This document shows positions 1 through 12,325 of a DNA stretch of 64,000 nucleotides, piece after piece (the first letter of the stretch is position 1; every line of letters begins with the position of its first letter). The position numbers and the translations under genes were made by a program. This stretch comes from Coprinus comatus (taxonomy: Eukaryota > Basidiomycota > Agaricomycetes > Agaricales > Agaricaceae): assembly GCA_034638255.1 (NCBI GenBank), contig JAWPGT010000004.1, forward strand, positions 806,001 through 870,000. Direction: 5' to 3'. The notes under the pieces were generated by a model that was given only the letters and a program-made list of their open reading frames with translations, did no database searches and was not told where the DNA came from.

Positions 1-1570
1 AGAGACAAGAAAGACGGTTCTTATACGCCACGGATGTTTACATTTATGTAGTTATGAAGCGTATATTAATCCACCCCATAATCCTCATTAATAAAATCCG
101 GAACTTATCCCCACATGATCTAGGCGCCAGACACCGTCAACCCTAACCTTTTACCAGGGCCTTCCCCAAACAACTTCAATACTGCCATCCGAAGTCCACT
201 TTGCTCAACATTTCATTAGTTTATTAGAATACTCCCTAATATACACCTTCAAATCGTATTCTGCTTTCGTCCATCTGACTTTCTTACTAAAGATGGAAAT
301 CCACAAAAATGACATGGGAGGGCCCATGTAGATCCTCAACCAACTGATCCTACAACTCTGCAACAACAGAAAAGATCCCGGACGGACCTTGTCCAACCCA
401 ATGACCAAACTCTAACAACAACAACAAAAAACATTAACCCTCTCAATCATTGTCAGGCCTGATGCCAATATATGTAGTATGTACTAAACTTTAGTGCTTA
501 ATTTCGGAGGGTTCGAGAATCCAAATCATGTTCCAATATTTCAATATAATACCAGCTCCGAGGTGACGGTTCTGTATTAACGCCGACTGTTGAGTACTTT
601 TTTTGTTTTGACTGGACTGGATGAGATCCGAAGTGTTGAACATGTTGCCGTTACCCGTCTCGTGTTTCATCCTTACACAATAAAATAAAATAAAACAAAT
701 AAAAAATACAAAGTTCCTAGAAAAAGAAATACATTATACACACACTCGTGCTTTATATTAAAAATCGAAGCAATAGTGGGTGCGCGGTGTTAATAGGTAC
801 ACACTGTAGTATACATGAAGCTCACACGAAACATGAAACACCTAGAAATTCTACCCCACATCATAGTGTATAAATATAGGAACGGCAAAGAGACTGGCGT
901 CTGACACAGTTCTCTCTCTATTTTTAATTACGTTTTTTTGCGGGTTCCGGACCTTCGAAGTTCAGGGAATTCAAAACAAACCCCGCAACGACGTTTTGAT
1001 GGCGTCCAGAGTATTTCAAATTTTCGCTTAAGGAACCGACCTGCATCGGACCTCCAGAAATTAAAAATAGTCAAGCCAAAGTAGTCAAGCCGAAACATTA
1101 AAGCTCAATAGTTCAATTGACAAACGGAAATGCACTGTGAGTTTAAAAGGCCGATGTCTTGTCAACGAGAAGGAAGAGTCTACCCCGGAATAACTAGCAT
1201 GAAGGAAGAGAACTGGGGGCCACCGTAAACAAAAGTGCCAAACGTTCAACGTTCAACGCAACATTCCTACAAATCACTAGTCAGCCATAAGTATGCATTT
1301 TTAATTTTCCCGCTGCCACTCTTTGCGAATGAACGTACAAGCGCTAAGCTTCATTTTCATTTTGTTTCAGAAGTCATACTCGAGTCAAAAAATAGAACGT
1401 TTTATCATATTCCATTTACTCTCCCTCTCTCTCTCTCTCAAAATCTCCTCGTATAAATGTTAACGAATTCATATCAGCTTATTTACAAATTTCATTTCCA
1501 ACAAATCAACTTCTTTTTTTTTTTTAATTAAAAACGTCCTCACACCTCCATCTCCAATCTCCATCAAACA
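1..1570. other. Intergenic, no gene recognised
   Basis: No open frame here has a convincing family signature or splice structure. The sequence is AT-rich with short pyrimidine runs, including a CT-dinucleotide tract near 1422-1438. A TATA-like element (tgtataaatatagg) lies near 867-880 but no supported gene follows it. The right end, just before 1571, is presumably the 3' flank of the short-chain dehydrogenase. A gene continuing off the left edge cannot be excluded. Confidence 0.5.
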
Positions 1571-3291
1571 TCAAACATCAAGAGCCGCTAACCCATCTCT
1601 AATAAACTCCTCAAACAAAGGTTTATAATCCTTATGCCATCTACTCAAAGCAGGTCTACCTTCCGCAATATCCGCAGCACCCCACATAATTCTCAATTGA
1701 TCCACTTCAGATCTAGTTTCATTATCCGGAACAAGAATATAAAACTGTCCATCTCGAACTTTATCAAGCATGTAAAGAACTGTTTCTTCTGCTGTCCATG
1801 CTCCTTGTGGTTTCGTTTTGATTCCTGTTCCATCATCTCCTGTTAATCCTGTCCAAGTCCAACCGGGACTATTATTTGAAGAGTGAGTTAGTGAGTGAGA
1901 AGTGAAAAATGGGAAGATGGGTGAAGAGAAGGGAGGGGATGGATATAATATAAATAATTGAGGGGGAAATAAGAGAAGACGGGGGAAAAACGTACATGAA
2001 AAGATGAGCAGTAACATTACTTCCAGGACGTTCACGAAGCTCATGAGCAAGACCTTCAGTTAAACTCTTAACAGCAGCTTTTGAAGCATTATATGCCGCA
2101 TTTCCACTACAACAACAACATAGAATTAAGCATAAAAGGTCTTAGGGTAAAGTTGAGAGAGAAAGAACGTACGGAGGATTGGTGATTCCTTGTTTAGAAC
2201 CCGTATTGATTATAGTAGCTTGATTCTCTTGATGTAACATGAACTAGAATTAGAAAATCAGAAATCAGAAACAGAACTATGTTGGAAAATCCTATATAAA
2301 ATACTCACTGGAACGAAAGTATGTTGTACATTCACAACACTATATAAATGAAAAAAAGTGAGTTCCAATTTCATTTTACACATCCCATAATCAAATAAAA
2401 AGAACCAAAGACGTACCCGAACACATTAACGTTGAAAACTTGTTGCCAATTTTCATAACCCTCCCAAGAAGTTCCTTTAACACCAACAGCTGCATTATTC
2501 ATCAAAACTGCAACCTATTAGAATTCAAAAATCAGCTCTGTTCGATACCATATCATATCTGAAGATAAACTAAAAGCATAAAAGGGTAGAAAGTAGAAAG
2601 ATACCGATACCGAAGTATTTTCGTGTATATATACGAAAAAGGGGAGAGTGAAAAACATCGATACGCATATGTCAAGAGGAAGAAGAAAAAAGTAACAGGA
2701 GAACCAATACAACAAATCAAACATACCTCACCCCAAGTATCATAAACTTTATCCTTCAACCTAACCACTTGATCCAACTTTGATACATCGGTAGGTATAA
2801 TCAAAACATTTGAAGAACCAATTGAATCGATAAGTTCTTGACCAAGTTTATTCAATTTGGTTTCATCGATATCTGCTATAGCGATCTTTAATCCTAACCT
2901 AGTAAAACCGAAGATGAAGAAAGTGAAAGTAGTCAGTTTTTAATGTTTTGATATTTAATCGATCCAAAAATCAAAACAAAGCGAACACGACCGAAAGGGA
3001 AAAAAAGAGAAAGAATTGAGAGTGTGAGAGAGATAAAAACAATCCCTCAAATATCCAAAACACTTTGTGAAAGGAAGAAAGAAAAACTCAAAACACTCAC
3101 TTTGCCAATTCCCTAGCAGCAGCTTTCCCAATTCCATTAGCAGCACCAGTAACAACCGCAACTCTACCAGCATGAATAACAGGATGTAATTCATCCGCAA
3201 CAGACATATTATTCACAGTATAAGAAGGTGAAGTACCAAAAGCTGGACGTAATGGTGATGCATTTCGACTTCTACTTGATCTTGCTGACAT
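1571..3291 (-). CDS. Short-chain dehydrogenase/reductase (classical SDR)
   Basis: Seven exons join in frame: 3291-3101, 2898-2727, 2514-2417, 2339-2309, 2243-2173, 2106-1996 and 1868-1571, giving 323 residues. The N-terminal 35 or so residues are Ser/Arg/Pro-rich. They are followed by the Rossmann cofactor motif TGAANGIG, the NNA motif (MNNAAVG), a TGS strand and the catalytic YNASK (Tyr-x3-Lys), then the PGW segment found after the active site of many SDRs. Such enzymes oxidise or reduce alcohols and ketones with NAD(P)(H). The substrate cannot be told from sequence. No membrane segment or targeting signal is evident, so it is probably cytosolic. Intron 2 is 212 nt, long for this window; the others are mostly 65-130 nt. 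The exon fit and motifs make the family assignment firm. Confidence 0.9.
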
Positions 3292-4602
3292 TTCGGATAA
3301 TAGAGAGAGAGAGAGAGTTATGGAGGGGTAGAAGTTGAAGAGGTGCGTGTGAGAAAGTGTGTATGAGTGTGGAGAGTGTGATGTGAGTGAGAGAGATTTT
3401 AAAAATGGGAACTTGAGAGAGGTGTGTGTGTGTGAGTATCAGGATAGGAGAAGCAGAAGATGATTTGATCGGAAAGCGGTTTCTGAGATTTCTCTCTCTC
3501 TCTGAAGCATTCTGATCACCTGAACATTACACATGACGCACATTGTGTAAACGATCTACAACAACAACAATATGCTACTTGAATTCGAGTGCTTGTAAGG
3601 AATATATCTAATCTATTAACGACGAACACTAGAAACGTTCAACGACCTAAAAATACCATCCAACATTTTGAGTTGTACGGGTTATCGATGATATAGATAT
3701 ATGATATGATACACACCCCCCTAATTGAAGTATGCACCCCAAAATCTGTCTTAGATAAATTCAACGCTTGGGCCCCAATACCCAATGATATCATCATATA
3801 AACAAAGTTTACGCGTCAGGCAATAGGCTTTAGGAGGATTGCATTGTATATTAATTTAAGTATCAGTGGACCTGTCAATAGTAAGAGATTAATGATCAGG
3901 TTCAATTGCCAATAGTTGACGTCTTGAAGCGGACGTTGACGAATTATATTCGTTTGAAGCGTTGAATATTGAGACCTGAGGATTATCGATATACCTTACG
4001 CAAAGCGCATACCATAGTTTCAATATCTACAAATTTACCCCCCTAAACTCAAAATCTGTAAATGTTCTATATTCTTGTGTTTGTCAGTTATATGTCAACC
4101 CTTATATCCTACCCTTGAATTCTATACAATCAATCGGATTCATAAGCGCGGAGGGGTCTTATAACAAAAGCCATAAAACAAAATTAAAAGTAACAACCAG
4201 ATCCTCATCCAGTACCAAATGAAACGCAAAAACCACACATCAAAACAATCACTTCAATGCTATGCTATGCTATGCCATGATATGATCATCATCACTAAGT
4301 TATAACAATATATCAATCACAATATCATAAAAATCAATTGTATAAGCGTACACATCTACATCATCATCAAGGTTATCATCACACAACTTACAACTTACAA
4401 CAAAAATTTCCACCACAGAAAACTCCGTATATCCAAACGTTCATATCCATATATCCAAATTATCCAAAATCCAAGTACAAGTGTATATGTATATTGGTAT
4501 GTAACGAGAGAGAGCAATTTGAGTCTAGGTCTATGGGCTAGGCTCTCCACCCACCGACACCCAAAACAAATATCAAACACACCTGACAAATCCCCACATT
4601 CA

Positions 4603-4626
4603 ATTCCGATTCCGATTCCGATTCCG
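4603..4626. repeat. Hexanucleotide microsatellite (ATTCCG)4
   Basis: Four perfect copies of ATTCCG in tandem, in the 3' flank of VTS1. Confidence 0.9.
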
Positions 4627-4754
4627 AAACATGCAACGGCCCAATGATAAATTGATAATGCAATGCCAGTGGGTTTTCAAGTATATCAAAAAACCTATGT
4701 ACTACACGCCTAATGACAAATATAGAAAGAAGAAGAAAAAATGATATATAAAAA

Positions 4755-4792
<38 letters not shown>
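4755..4792. repeat. GA dinucleotide microsatellite
   Basis: A nearly pure AG/GA run broken once by an extra A, about 200 bp beyond the VTS1 stop. It could be length-variable between strains. Confidence 0.9.
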
Positions 4793-4999
4793 GGAGAAAA
4801 AAAACGGTAAAAGGGAACCGAATTACTACAAACAAAATCATAGACTCATAGTAAAAAAAAAAACTTCATAATACGATGTGTGCGGGGGAAAGACTATCAA
4901 TCACTATGTAACACAGAAAAAAAAACGAGTCCGGTAGTGGGGTGGGTGGGATGCATTTGACGGTGAAAAAAAAAGAAAATGACAAAAATTCATTTTCTT

Positions 5000-7161
5000 C
5001 TAAGTCGCAGCACTAGCAGGAGCACTCAATCCTCCAGCTGTAGTACCACTCAAAGGAGGAGGACCACCTTCAATACCCATCTTCTTCCTAACCACTTCAA
5101 AAGTTTTCATCATCTTCCTTCTAGCTCCCAAAGCAGCCACACCTTTCGCTTCCAATTGACTTTCATCCATAACCACCATATCCTGCCACTTCATACCTTC
5201 AAAATTCGGTGTATACTTATGTAACCTCAAACTTCTCAACCAACCTGGAATATCATTCAAAAGTGAAGGATCAACATCTTCTTCAACTTTTGGTGTTCCA
5301 CCATCCATTCTACTTCCATTCGAACTAGCACTTTTCAATCCTGCACTTCTAGTTCCACCACCTGTAATTCCACCAGGTCCACCACCACCATTACCAAGTC
5401 CAGGTCCACCAGGTCCTCTTCTACCTGAACTACTATTAACACCAGCCGACATAGGTTGCATACCTAACCAACCAGGATGACCATAACCACTAGCAGCAAC
5501 TTGAGCAGCCAATAATTGAGCTTCAGGTGAAAGTGCCATAGCACTTAACATATTCATATTAAAAGGACTCATCGGTGGCATACCCTGCATTGGTGGCATA
5601 CCAGGCATACCAGGCATTTGTGGGCTTGTCATACCCAAATGTAATCCACCAAGTTGCATTCCCAATCCATTAATTCCACCATCATTGTGGTCGTTATTTC
5701 CTGCGCCAAATCGATTGCTATTATTGCCGTTGTTACCGTTGAGCGCCTGGCTCCTTCCTGACCAGCCCCCACCGGGGTTTCTCATATTTCCAGAAGGCAT
5801 ACGTTGTTGGTTTCCATTGATTGGGTTTCCGTTATCATCGTAATGTTGGTTGTTGTTATCACCGGCGTTAGGTCCATTAGGTTTACGACGATGAATGGTA
5901 GGATCACCCATACGAGGGACACCAGGAGAAGGTGCCTTGTTCCAGTCCGGATTGACCTTGTTATTATTCTGTGCAGCAGAATCGAGAGACTGAGTGTTCT
6001 TGGGGAAGAGAGGAATGGCAGGAGTGTTGACCATGCTAGCCCAGCTATCACTCTCGCCATTGCTTCCTCCGAGATGAGGAGAAGGAAGAGTGCCAGAAAA
6101 GTCGCTACTCTTGGGACGGGAGGAATTGATGACGACTTCTTGCACCGGAGCACCAGCTTCGGAAACTTGAGCAAGATGAGAAGCAGCGCCCCAAGAGGCA
6201 CGGGCATCAGCACCGGCAGATGCCAAGACAGGGGCGGAGATCCGGTGTGCGGCATTGCTTGCCTTTAACTTTGCCCTCTGTTGGGCGAGAGTAGCTGCGG
6301 CTTCCGGATTTGCACTTGCGACTGAAACGGCAGCCGAGTCAGGAGAAAGATAGTTGGTATTGTTGTCCAAAACGAGGGATTGACGGTTGTTGAAGTTGCG
6401 AGTCGTGGGAGAAGCGGGAAGGTTGGACTTTAGGCCGGGGGACTTCATTCTCGCTAGACTGGCTTCCATCTGGTTTTGCATAGAACCTGTGTTATTGATC
6501 AGTCTGATGGACAGATGGAGGACAAAAGAAAATGATGTACCCATGGCAGGGCTAAGCAGGGCAGTCATTGGATCTGACCTGGCCATTTGTTGGAGAACGG
6601 TGATGAAGAAACGGATCTGAACCTGAGTTGAATGTTGGAGAAGACTGTAGAGAGCTGCTGTGCGCTCTGCTTCTGAAAGGACCTTGAACCCTGTGACAGC
6701 ATGAGAAGTAATTCTACGAGATGAGGGAGGTAAAGCTTACATTGCTCGATGGCTCCCAGTTCCTCTTTGAAATTCACATCTAGAGAGGCAGCAGCCATAT
6801 CCTCCTATGGGATGGGTGAGTGCCTGAAGCACATGAGAGGTAGTGGCTGACACATACGAGAGTGGCTTCGTAGCTCTGTAGGTTTTCAAACCATTGGTCG
6901 AGAGCCTCGGCTGCTTGTCGTCAGCGACCGATGTGTGATGATAGGAGAAAAGTGCTCACCCTCTGGGGTCTGGAACATGCCTGCACTACCCAAGAGCTCG
7001 CTGGTCGGCCTTGCGCTGTTCTGGGCGCCTGGTCTGGGGGAGGCTGGTGCCATGGAAGGAGTACCACGAGCTGCGGGACCCATGGATTGCCTAGCACTGA
7101 CTTTGGCGTCGTGAGGACCTGGCGAAGGACTTGGGCTTGTAGAGGGAGGACGGAGACTCAT
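5000..7161 (-). CDS. VTS1: Vts1/Smaug-like SAM-domain RNA-binding protein
   Basis: Five exons (7161-6960, 6910-6858, 6804-6741, 6690-6541, 6486-5000) join in frame to 651 residues. The N-terminus has a Ser/Pro-rich head, then the conserved block with ALDQWFENLQ, ASLDVNFKEEL and LYSLLQHSTQVQIRFF typical of fungal Vts1. A long Asn/Gly/Met/Pro-rich linker follows. The SAM domain (about residues 561-629: DIPGWLRSLRLHKY, then GVAALGARRKMMK) is close to the C-terminus. In yeast, Vts1 binds Smaug-recognition hairpins in mRNA through this basic SAM surface and recruits the Ccr4-Not deadenylase in the cytoplasm. The start is the ATG at 7161, in frame with the head. The gene shares its promoter region with FZO1. 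Confidence 0.93.
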
Positions 7162-7341
7162 AGTGATATGTTTGTTGGGTGTGGATCTAGACGAGACCAG
7201 CGGGCCTGCCGGTCTAGCAATGAGAGTAAGCAAAAGGTCTTGTTGTCAGTCACAGTCACTCCTGGCAACTAAGGTCACACTCTCATCACGTAAGCATCCT
7301 ACTCTTCTCTTTTCCTCCTCATCCTGGCCCATCCCTTACCA
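7162..7341. promoter_or_regulatory. Bidirectional promoter region of VTS1 and FZO1
   Basis: Only 180 bp separate the two ATGs of these divergent genes, so both leaders and core promoters must fit here. The FZO1 side is pyrimidine-rich (cttctcttttcctcctcatcc). No clear TATA box is visible in either direction. Confidence 0.6.
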
Positions 7342-10163
7342 ATGGCCCAGTCCTACTTTCCCACCCGTCTTGCCTCTCCGGTCAGCGACTCTACACAGCA
7401 CGCGGCCTTTGTTGGCCCCCACGACCGCCAGCTCAAGGTAGAGGACGTCCAGGAGGCCTACATCGAACAGAAGGATCGGTGTGTATTTGTCTCGCACGCT
7501 CTAATTTTCTCGGGTGTTTAATTTATGCTTTTAGTCTTCTTAATGCCATCGACGATACAAAGACCGTCCTTGATGACATCCGGACCTTCAACAAGAACGA
7601 GTGGGTAGTCAGGTACCCCCAGCTCAGAGACTCCCCTACGTCACCCGAACCCGAACACTCTGAGCCATCCTCATCAACATCCACCCCCAAACAGCGAAAA
7701 ACTCCCCGTCGCTCCCTTTCTTTCGCAGATGACCCATCCTTCGAAACAGAGGTCGTCGTCTCCGAAAAACCTCATCTCCATCGTAGGAAGACCCTCTCCT
7801 CAATACCGGATGAACCAGAAGAAGAAGACTCCGACTCTACAGACAAACAAGCTGACCAAGACCGTCTCATTCCCGCTTCAGAATTCAACATCCTCAAACT
7901 CGACCTCAAACTCGGTCCTAATTCATCCTCAACAGCCGCCTCCCTTGTTCACCAACTCGAAAAATCTTCCATTGCCAACCTCCTAGATGAGCGTATTGGC
8001 GCTTCAATGAACCACATCGACAAGCTTCGTCTTCGTGTTGAAGATACATCCTCCAAGGTTCTCGTGACAGGTGACCTTAATGCCGGAAAATCAACATTCG
8101 TCAATGCTCTCCTCCGTCGTGAGGTCATGCCCGTAGATCAGCAACCTTGCACAACCGCCTTCTGTGAGGTTCATGATGCTGCCGAGAACCAAGGTGTAGA
8201 AGAGGTCCATGTCGTCAAGGAAGGTGTCAAGTATGATATTAAGGACGAATCTACCTATACTCGTGGAACTCTTGCCGATCTCGAGGAAATTGTCGCCGAC
8301 AACGAGGATAATGATCAATTGATGATCAAGCTGTACTTGGCCGACACAAGAGCTCCTTCTGAATCACTTCTCAACAACGGTGTTGTTGATATCTCACTCA
8401 TTGATGCACCTGGTCTTAATCGGGATAGTATCAAGACCACCGCCGTATTTGCTCGTCAAGAAGAAATCGATGTTGTCGTATTTGTCGTTTCTGCCGAAAA
8501 CCATTTCACACTCTCTGCTAAAGAATTTTTGTGGAATGCTAGTAACGAAAAGGCTTATCTCTTTATCGTGGTTAACAAATACGATCAAATAAAGAATAAA
8601 GAGAAATGTCGGAGATTGGTTTTGGAACAAATCAAACAACTTAGTCCTCGTACTTTTGAAGATGCTGAGGATTTGGTTCATTTTGTTGATTCTGCTACTG
8701 CTCTTCAACCTTTTACAGCAAATCCTGCTTTTGATGATTTGGAATCTGCTTTACGTTCATTCGTACTTGTTAAACGATCAAAATCAAAACTTCAACCTGT
8801 TACCACTTATCTTAATAACTTGCTTTCCGATATCGAATTCTTAGCAAGTGCGAATGCTATTCTTGCGAAAAGGGAACTTGAAAAGGCTAAAGAGGATTTA
8901 TCACAATCAAGACCTGTATTGGATAAAATGAAGAATAGTAGGAATGTGTTGGAAGAGGCTTTGGAGAATGTTGAAGAAGATGGAGCTGGGTTGAGTTCGA
9001 ATAAAACTAAAGGGATTATTAATGATGCTTTGGAAAGAGTATCTCAAGGAAAACTTGGAGTTGATAATCCTTTAATTCCTATGCCTTCATATCCTGGATT
9101 TTTGGGGATTTGGGATTATGTTAGAGATGTTAGGAAAGCGATGGTTTCTAGTATTGATGATGCGATCAAAACTGCGGAAGATGAAGCTAGGATTTTGACT
9201 AGTGTTGGTGTAGAGAAGATTAAGAAATTGGGAGAGATTCATTTACCTGAAGGTGTGGAAAGGAGTAGGAGAGTATTTATGCCGGAAGCTATGTTTAGTG
9301 TTAATAGGAGAATGGGGAAGAATGGGAATAAGAAAAGATCGGGATCGGTTGTGGCTGGTGGAATTCATGGACTTGGATTGGGACTTATTCAAAGACCTGA
9401 ATTACTCGAAACTACATTCTTCGATTTATTCGATGTCAATCATCAATTCGTCGTTTACTTTGGTGATTCCTCCTCCTCTTCTTCATCCTCCTTGGAAGAT
9501 GGGGAAATAGACCTAGATGAAGATTCAACAACAACAACACCAAGCGCATTAAGTATAGCAAGTGTAGGAGTTGGAGCTTTAACTATGGTTGGAGGACAAG
9601 CTATTGGAGTTCGAGGAATAATTGAAGGAGTTGTTAGGTTGAGTGATTTGTTTGCTAATGAGAATACAAAGAAATGGTTGGGACCTGTTTTGGGAGTTGT
9701 AACGATTGGATTGGGAGTTTGGTTGGTTGTGGAATGGCCTAATAGTATTCCGAAAACGGTTGGTAGGAGAGTTAGGTATCAGGTTTTGAGAAGTGGGTCG
9801 TTTGAGAATTCGATTACTCGTCGTTCGATTTCGAATTCAATATCTACTTCAACTTCATCTCCATCATCCTCATCCTCCATCTTGCCGAATAAAACTATGA
9901 TGGAAAGAATTGGATTTGTTGAAGGGAATTGTATTAGGATAAGTAGGGAGACTAGAAAAGTGTTGAGGTTGGCTGCGTGGGATTTAAGAGAAAGGTTTAG
10001 AGGAGCTTTAGAAGAAAGACAGAAGGAGGTTAAGGGTGCGGAAGAATTGGAAATGAAGGCTGAGAATGCGTTGAAGTGGTTTGAAGATGTTAAGGTTAGA
10101 GGTGCGAAAATTGAGGGGTTGGTGGTTGGTGGGGAAGAGGAAGAATGTGTTGTGGTGGTGTGA
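7342..10163 (+). CDS. FZO1: Mitofusin Fzo1, outer-membrane fusion GTPase
   Basis: Two exons, 7342-7478 and 7535-10163, give 921 residues. The dynamin-like GTPase domain shows G1 GDLNAGKST (about residue 225), G3 DAPG (about 335) and G4 NKYD (about 393). A helical region follows, then two hydrophobic segments near residues 719-783 separated by a short hydrophilic loop, and a C-terminal heptad-like coiled region. This matches yeast Fzo1, which sits in the mitochondrial outer membrane with both ends in the cytosol and drives outer-membrane fusion. Acidic and Ser-rich inserts occur near residues 65-130 and just before the membrane segments. The short first exon has its own ATG and a phase-2 intron of 56 nt that restores the frame. 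Confidence 0.95.
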
Positions 10164-12325
10164 GTTGGAGGTAGGAGGTGTGAGTTTCTGTTGTTGTTTT
10201 TTTCTTATTCTTTTTTTTATCTTTATTCTTCTTTTTTTACTTGAAATTTGTTGTGGGTTTCGAATACCACTTACTTCCAATCTCCAACCTTTTTTTCTTC
10301 TTCTTTTATCTCTTTGGAATAACTATGATATAAATGAATGATGGTGGTTTAAATCATCTATCACAATTTCTTCCCGCATCCCCCCCTCTCCCCTCTCAGT
10401 TCCTTAAATTCTGGACTCCGACCCGACCCGATTTTTTTTCTTGTATAAAATGAATTTTAACTTCAAAATGTTTCTTTTCTTTGTCTTTTTCTTTTTCTTC
10501 TCTTTTTCTTTCTCAGAAAACGAATCGAAAATTTTTGATCTTGATAGAAAATTACTTTTCCTCCCTCTTTCTTTCTTCTATTTCTTTAATTTCTTTTTTG
10601 TTGTTAGCGATTTTAGCTTAAAGTCCAAATCTTATTACACTCTTTAGATTATTTTTTCTTTCTTTTCTTTTTGTTACCTGCGTGTTTGCGGTTTGGTGAT
10701 TACGGTTTGGTGATTACTGGTTACCTTTGTATGAAGGTATAGGTTTTTCATCATTTCGTTCTTCTCTCTCTCTCTCTCTCCTTTTTTTTTACCTTTACGA
10801 TTTCTTTTTCTTTACGATTTTTGATTGAATGAATGAATTGAAACTTGCGTTTCCAATGGTGGAAAGGATGAAGTTAAGATGAAGGTCTGGGAATCTAGAG
10901 TTTGGAGGACTGGAAGATAGTTTGAGTAGTCCTTTCAAGCTGTTCTCTGATTTGTTTTTACTTAAACTGAATTCGTTACTTCATCAAAAAAAAAACTCAA
11001 GTTTCTTATATGTTACGAATTGAACAAGTTTTTTATAGTTAAACTTCTCTTTCTTTATGTTTCTTGTATATATGAAAATTTATGATTTTTTTTTTGTGAT
11101 GTTCTTGCAACTTTTTTATCATCGGTTTTCAAGTATTCTTGGTCTCCTTGAAACTCTTTATTATATTTCCGTGAAGTCGATTGAGGCTTATTTCTTGATT
11201 TCTGAACACGTAGAGAGGATGTGATAGGTACACAAGAAGATTCTATTTTTTTTCTGTGACATTTACTTGTAGCGATGTGATGCGTAAATTGATGGCGAAT
11301 TTCATCTCACTATAATGTACCCCTACTTTTGTTCACAAGTGTTCTCTGCCTTCGACTCCTACGCCGTCAACACAAGTTACCATCCGAGTATAACCTCACA
11401 ATTAGCAGGTAACTGATGGTGACGCGCGGATGTGTAATTCTTCTCATCTCACCATAGTATGAACCCCTTTTTGTCCCCCCCAACTCTCCAATACCTTATG
11501 TCCATGCCAGGACTCAGGACTCAGGCCTTCAGCTCAACATAATCAATCCAAAAGTATTTTCCGTTCAATGTCTCCATACAATGTTCAAATTTTAGGCCCT
11601 CTAGATGATTCCGAACGGATTCGGATGAAACAAAAGATGGTCGTTAAGTAAAAACCTGCCTGCGGAATGATTTTGATTTGTATTCATATCCATAGTTGCA
11701 TATGGTGAAGCTCCATCGCGTCCATTCGACCTCATGGGACATCCGAGAACATAATAATAATAACCCAATACCAATAACCAATGACCTGTTTGAAGCATTT
11801 GACAGAACAAATCATAAATCAACCGTTGTCATCAATAATCAAAGCTCTCGGCTCCAAAACCCCCATCTGTGAACAATGTTGTTCGATGGTTTAATAGATG
11901 GTGTCTATTGCCAAGGTATCATTGTGCGTTGTACCGTAGTTGAAACTTTGAATTGTTGTGTTGGTGGTTAGTATATATAATAAGGTAACAATTGGAGTGG
12001 TGCTTGCTTGTTCTTCCTTTATTCCTTGTTTTTCCCCTTTCCCCTTCCCTTCTCCTTCTCCACTTTCTCACTTCAGTTTCCGATTGACTTGTTGTTGACT
12101 GAGTCAACTTGTTTTTTCTTCACCCTAACGCCAGTCGAGGGTTAATTTTTTTTTTTTTTCACGTTCATTCTTCGTTGCTGCAAGAAAGGAATATCTTCAA
12201 CATCATCGCAACAACAACAAAAAAAACACCACCACAAGTCATTTTTTCATTCGGTTTAACAAGAAGAAGAAGAACCACACCCAATTTTTTATATATAATA
12301 TTCAACTCCAACAAATATCCTATAA
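10164..12325. other. Intergenic, T/CT-rich
   Basis: This holds the 3' flank of FZO1 and the promoter of the secreted repeat protein. The first 900 bp is strongly pyrimidine-rich on the plus strand, with a CT microsatellite at about 10763-10781. A short direct repeat pair occurs near 11301 and 11443. Short frames such as 10441-10647 are low-complexity Phe-rich translations and are not supported as genes. A TATA-like tttatatataat lies at about 12287-12298, close to the next ATG. Confidence 0.5.

Larger units (their letters stand above)
3292..4999. other. Intergenic, promoter of the SDR and 3' flank of VTS1
   Basis: The first 220 bp upstream of the SDR start is rich in GA/GT dinucleotides, as is common in promoters and leaders here. 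The rest is AT-rich with several simple repeats. No open frame shows a recognisable product; the short frames at 4338-4589 lie in low-complexity sequence on both strands. Confidence 0.5.

Noticed and set aside
5782..6268. Long frames on both strands inside VTS1
   Set aside because: Overlap the strongly supported VTS1 coding exon; shadows of biased codon use.
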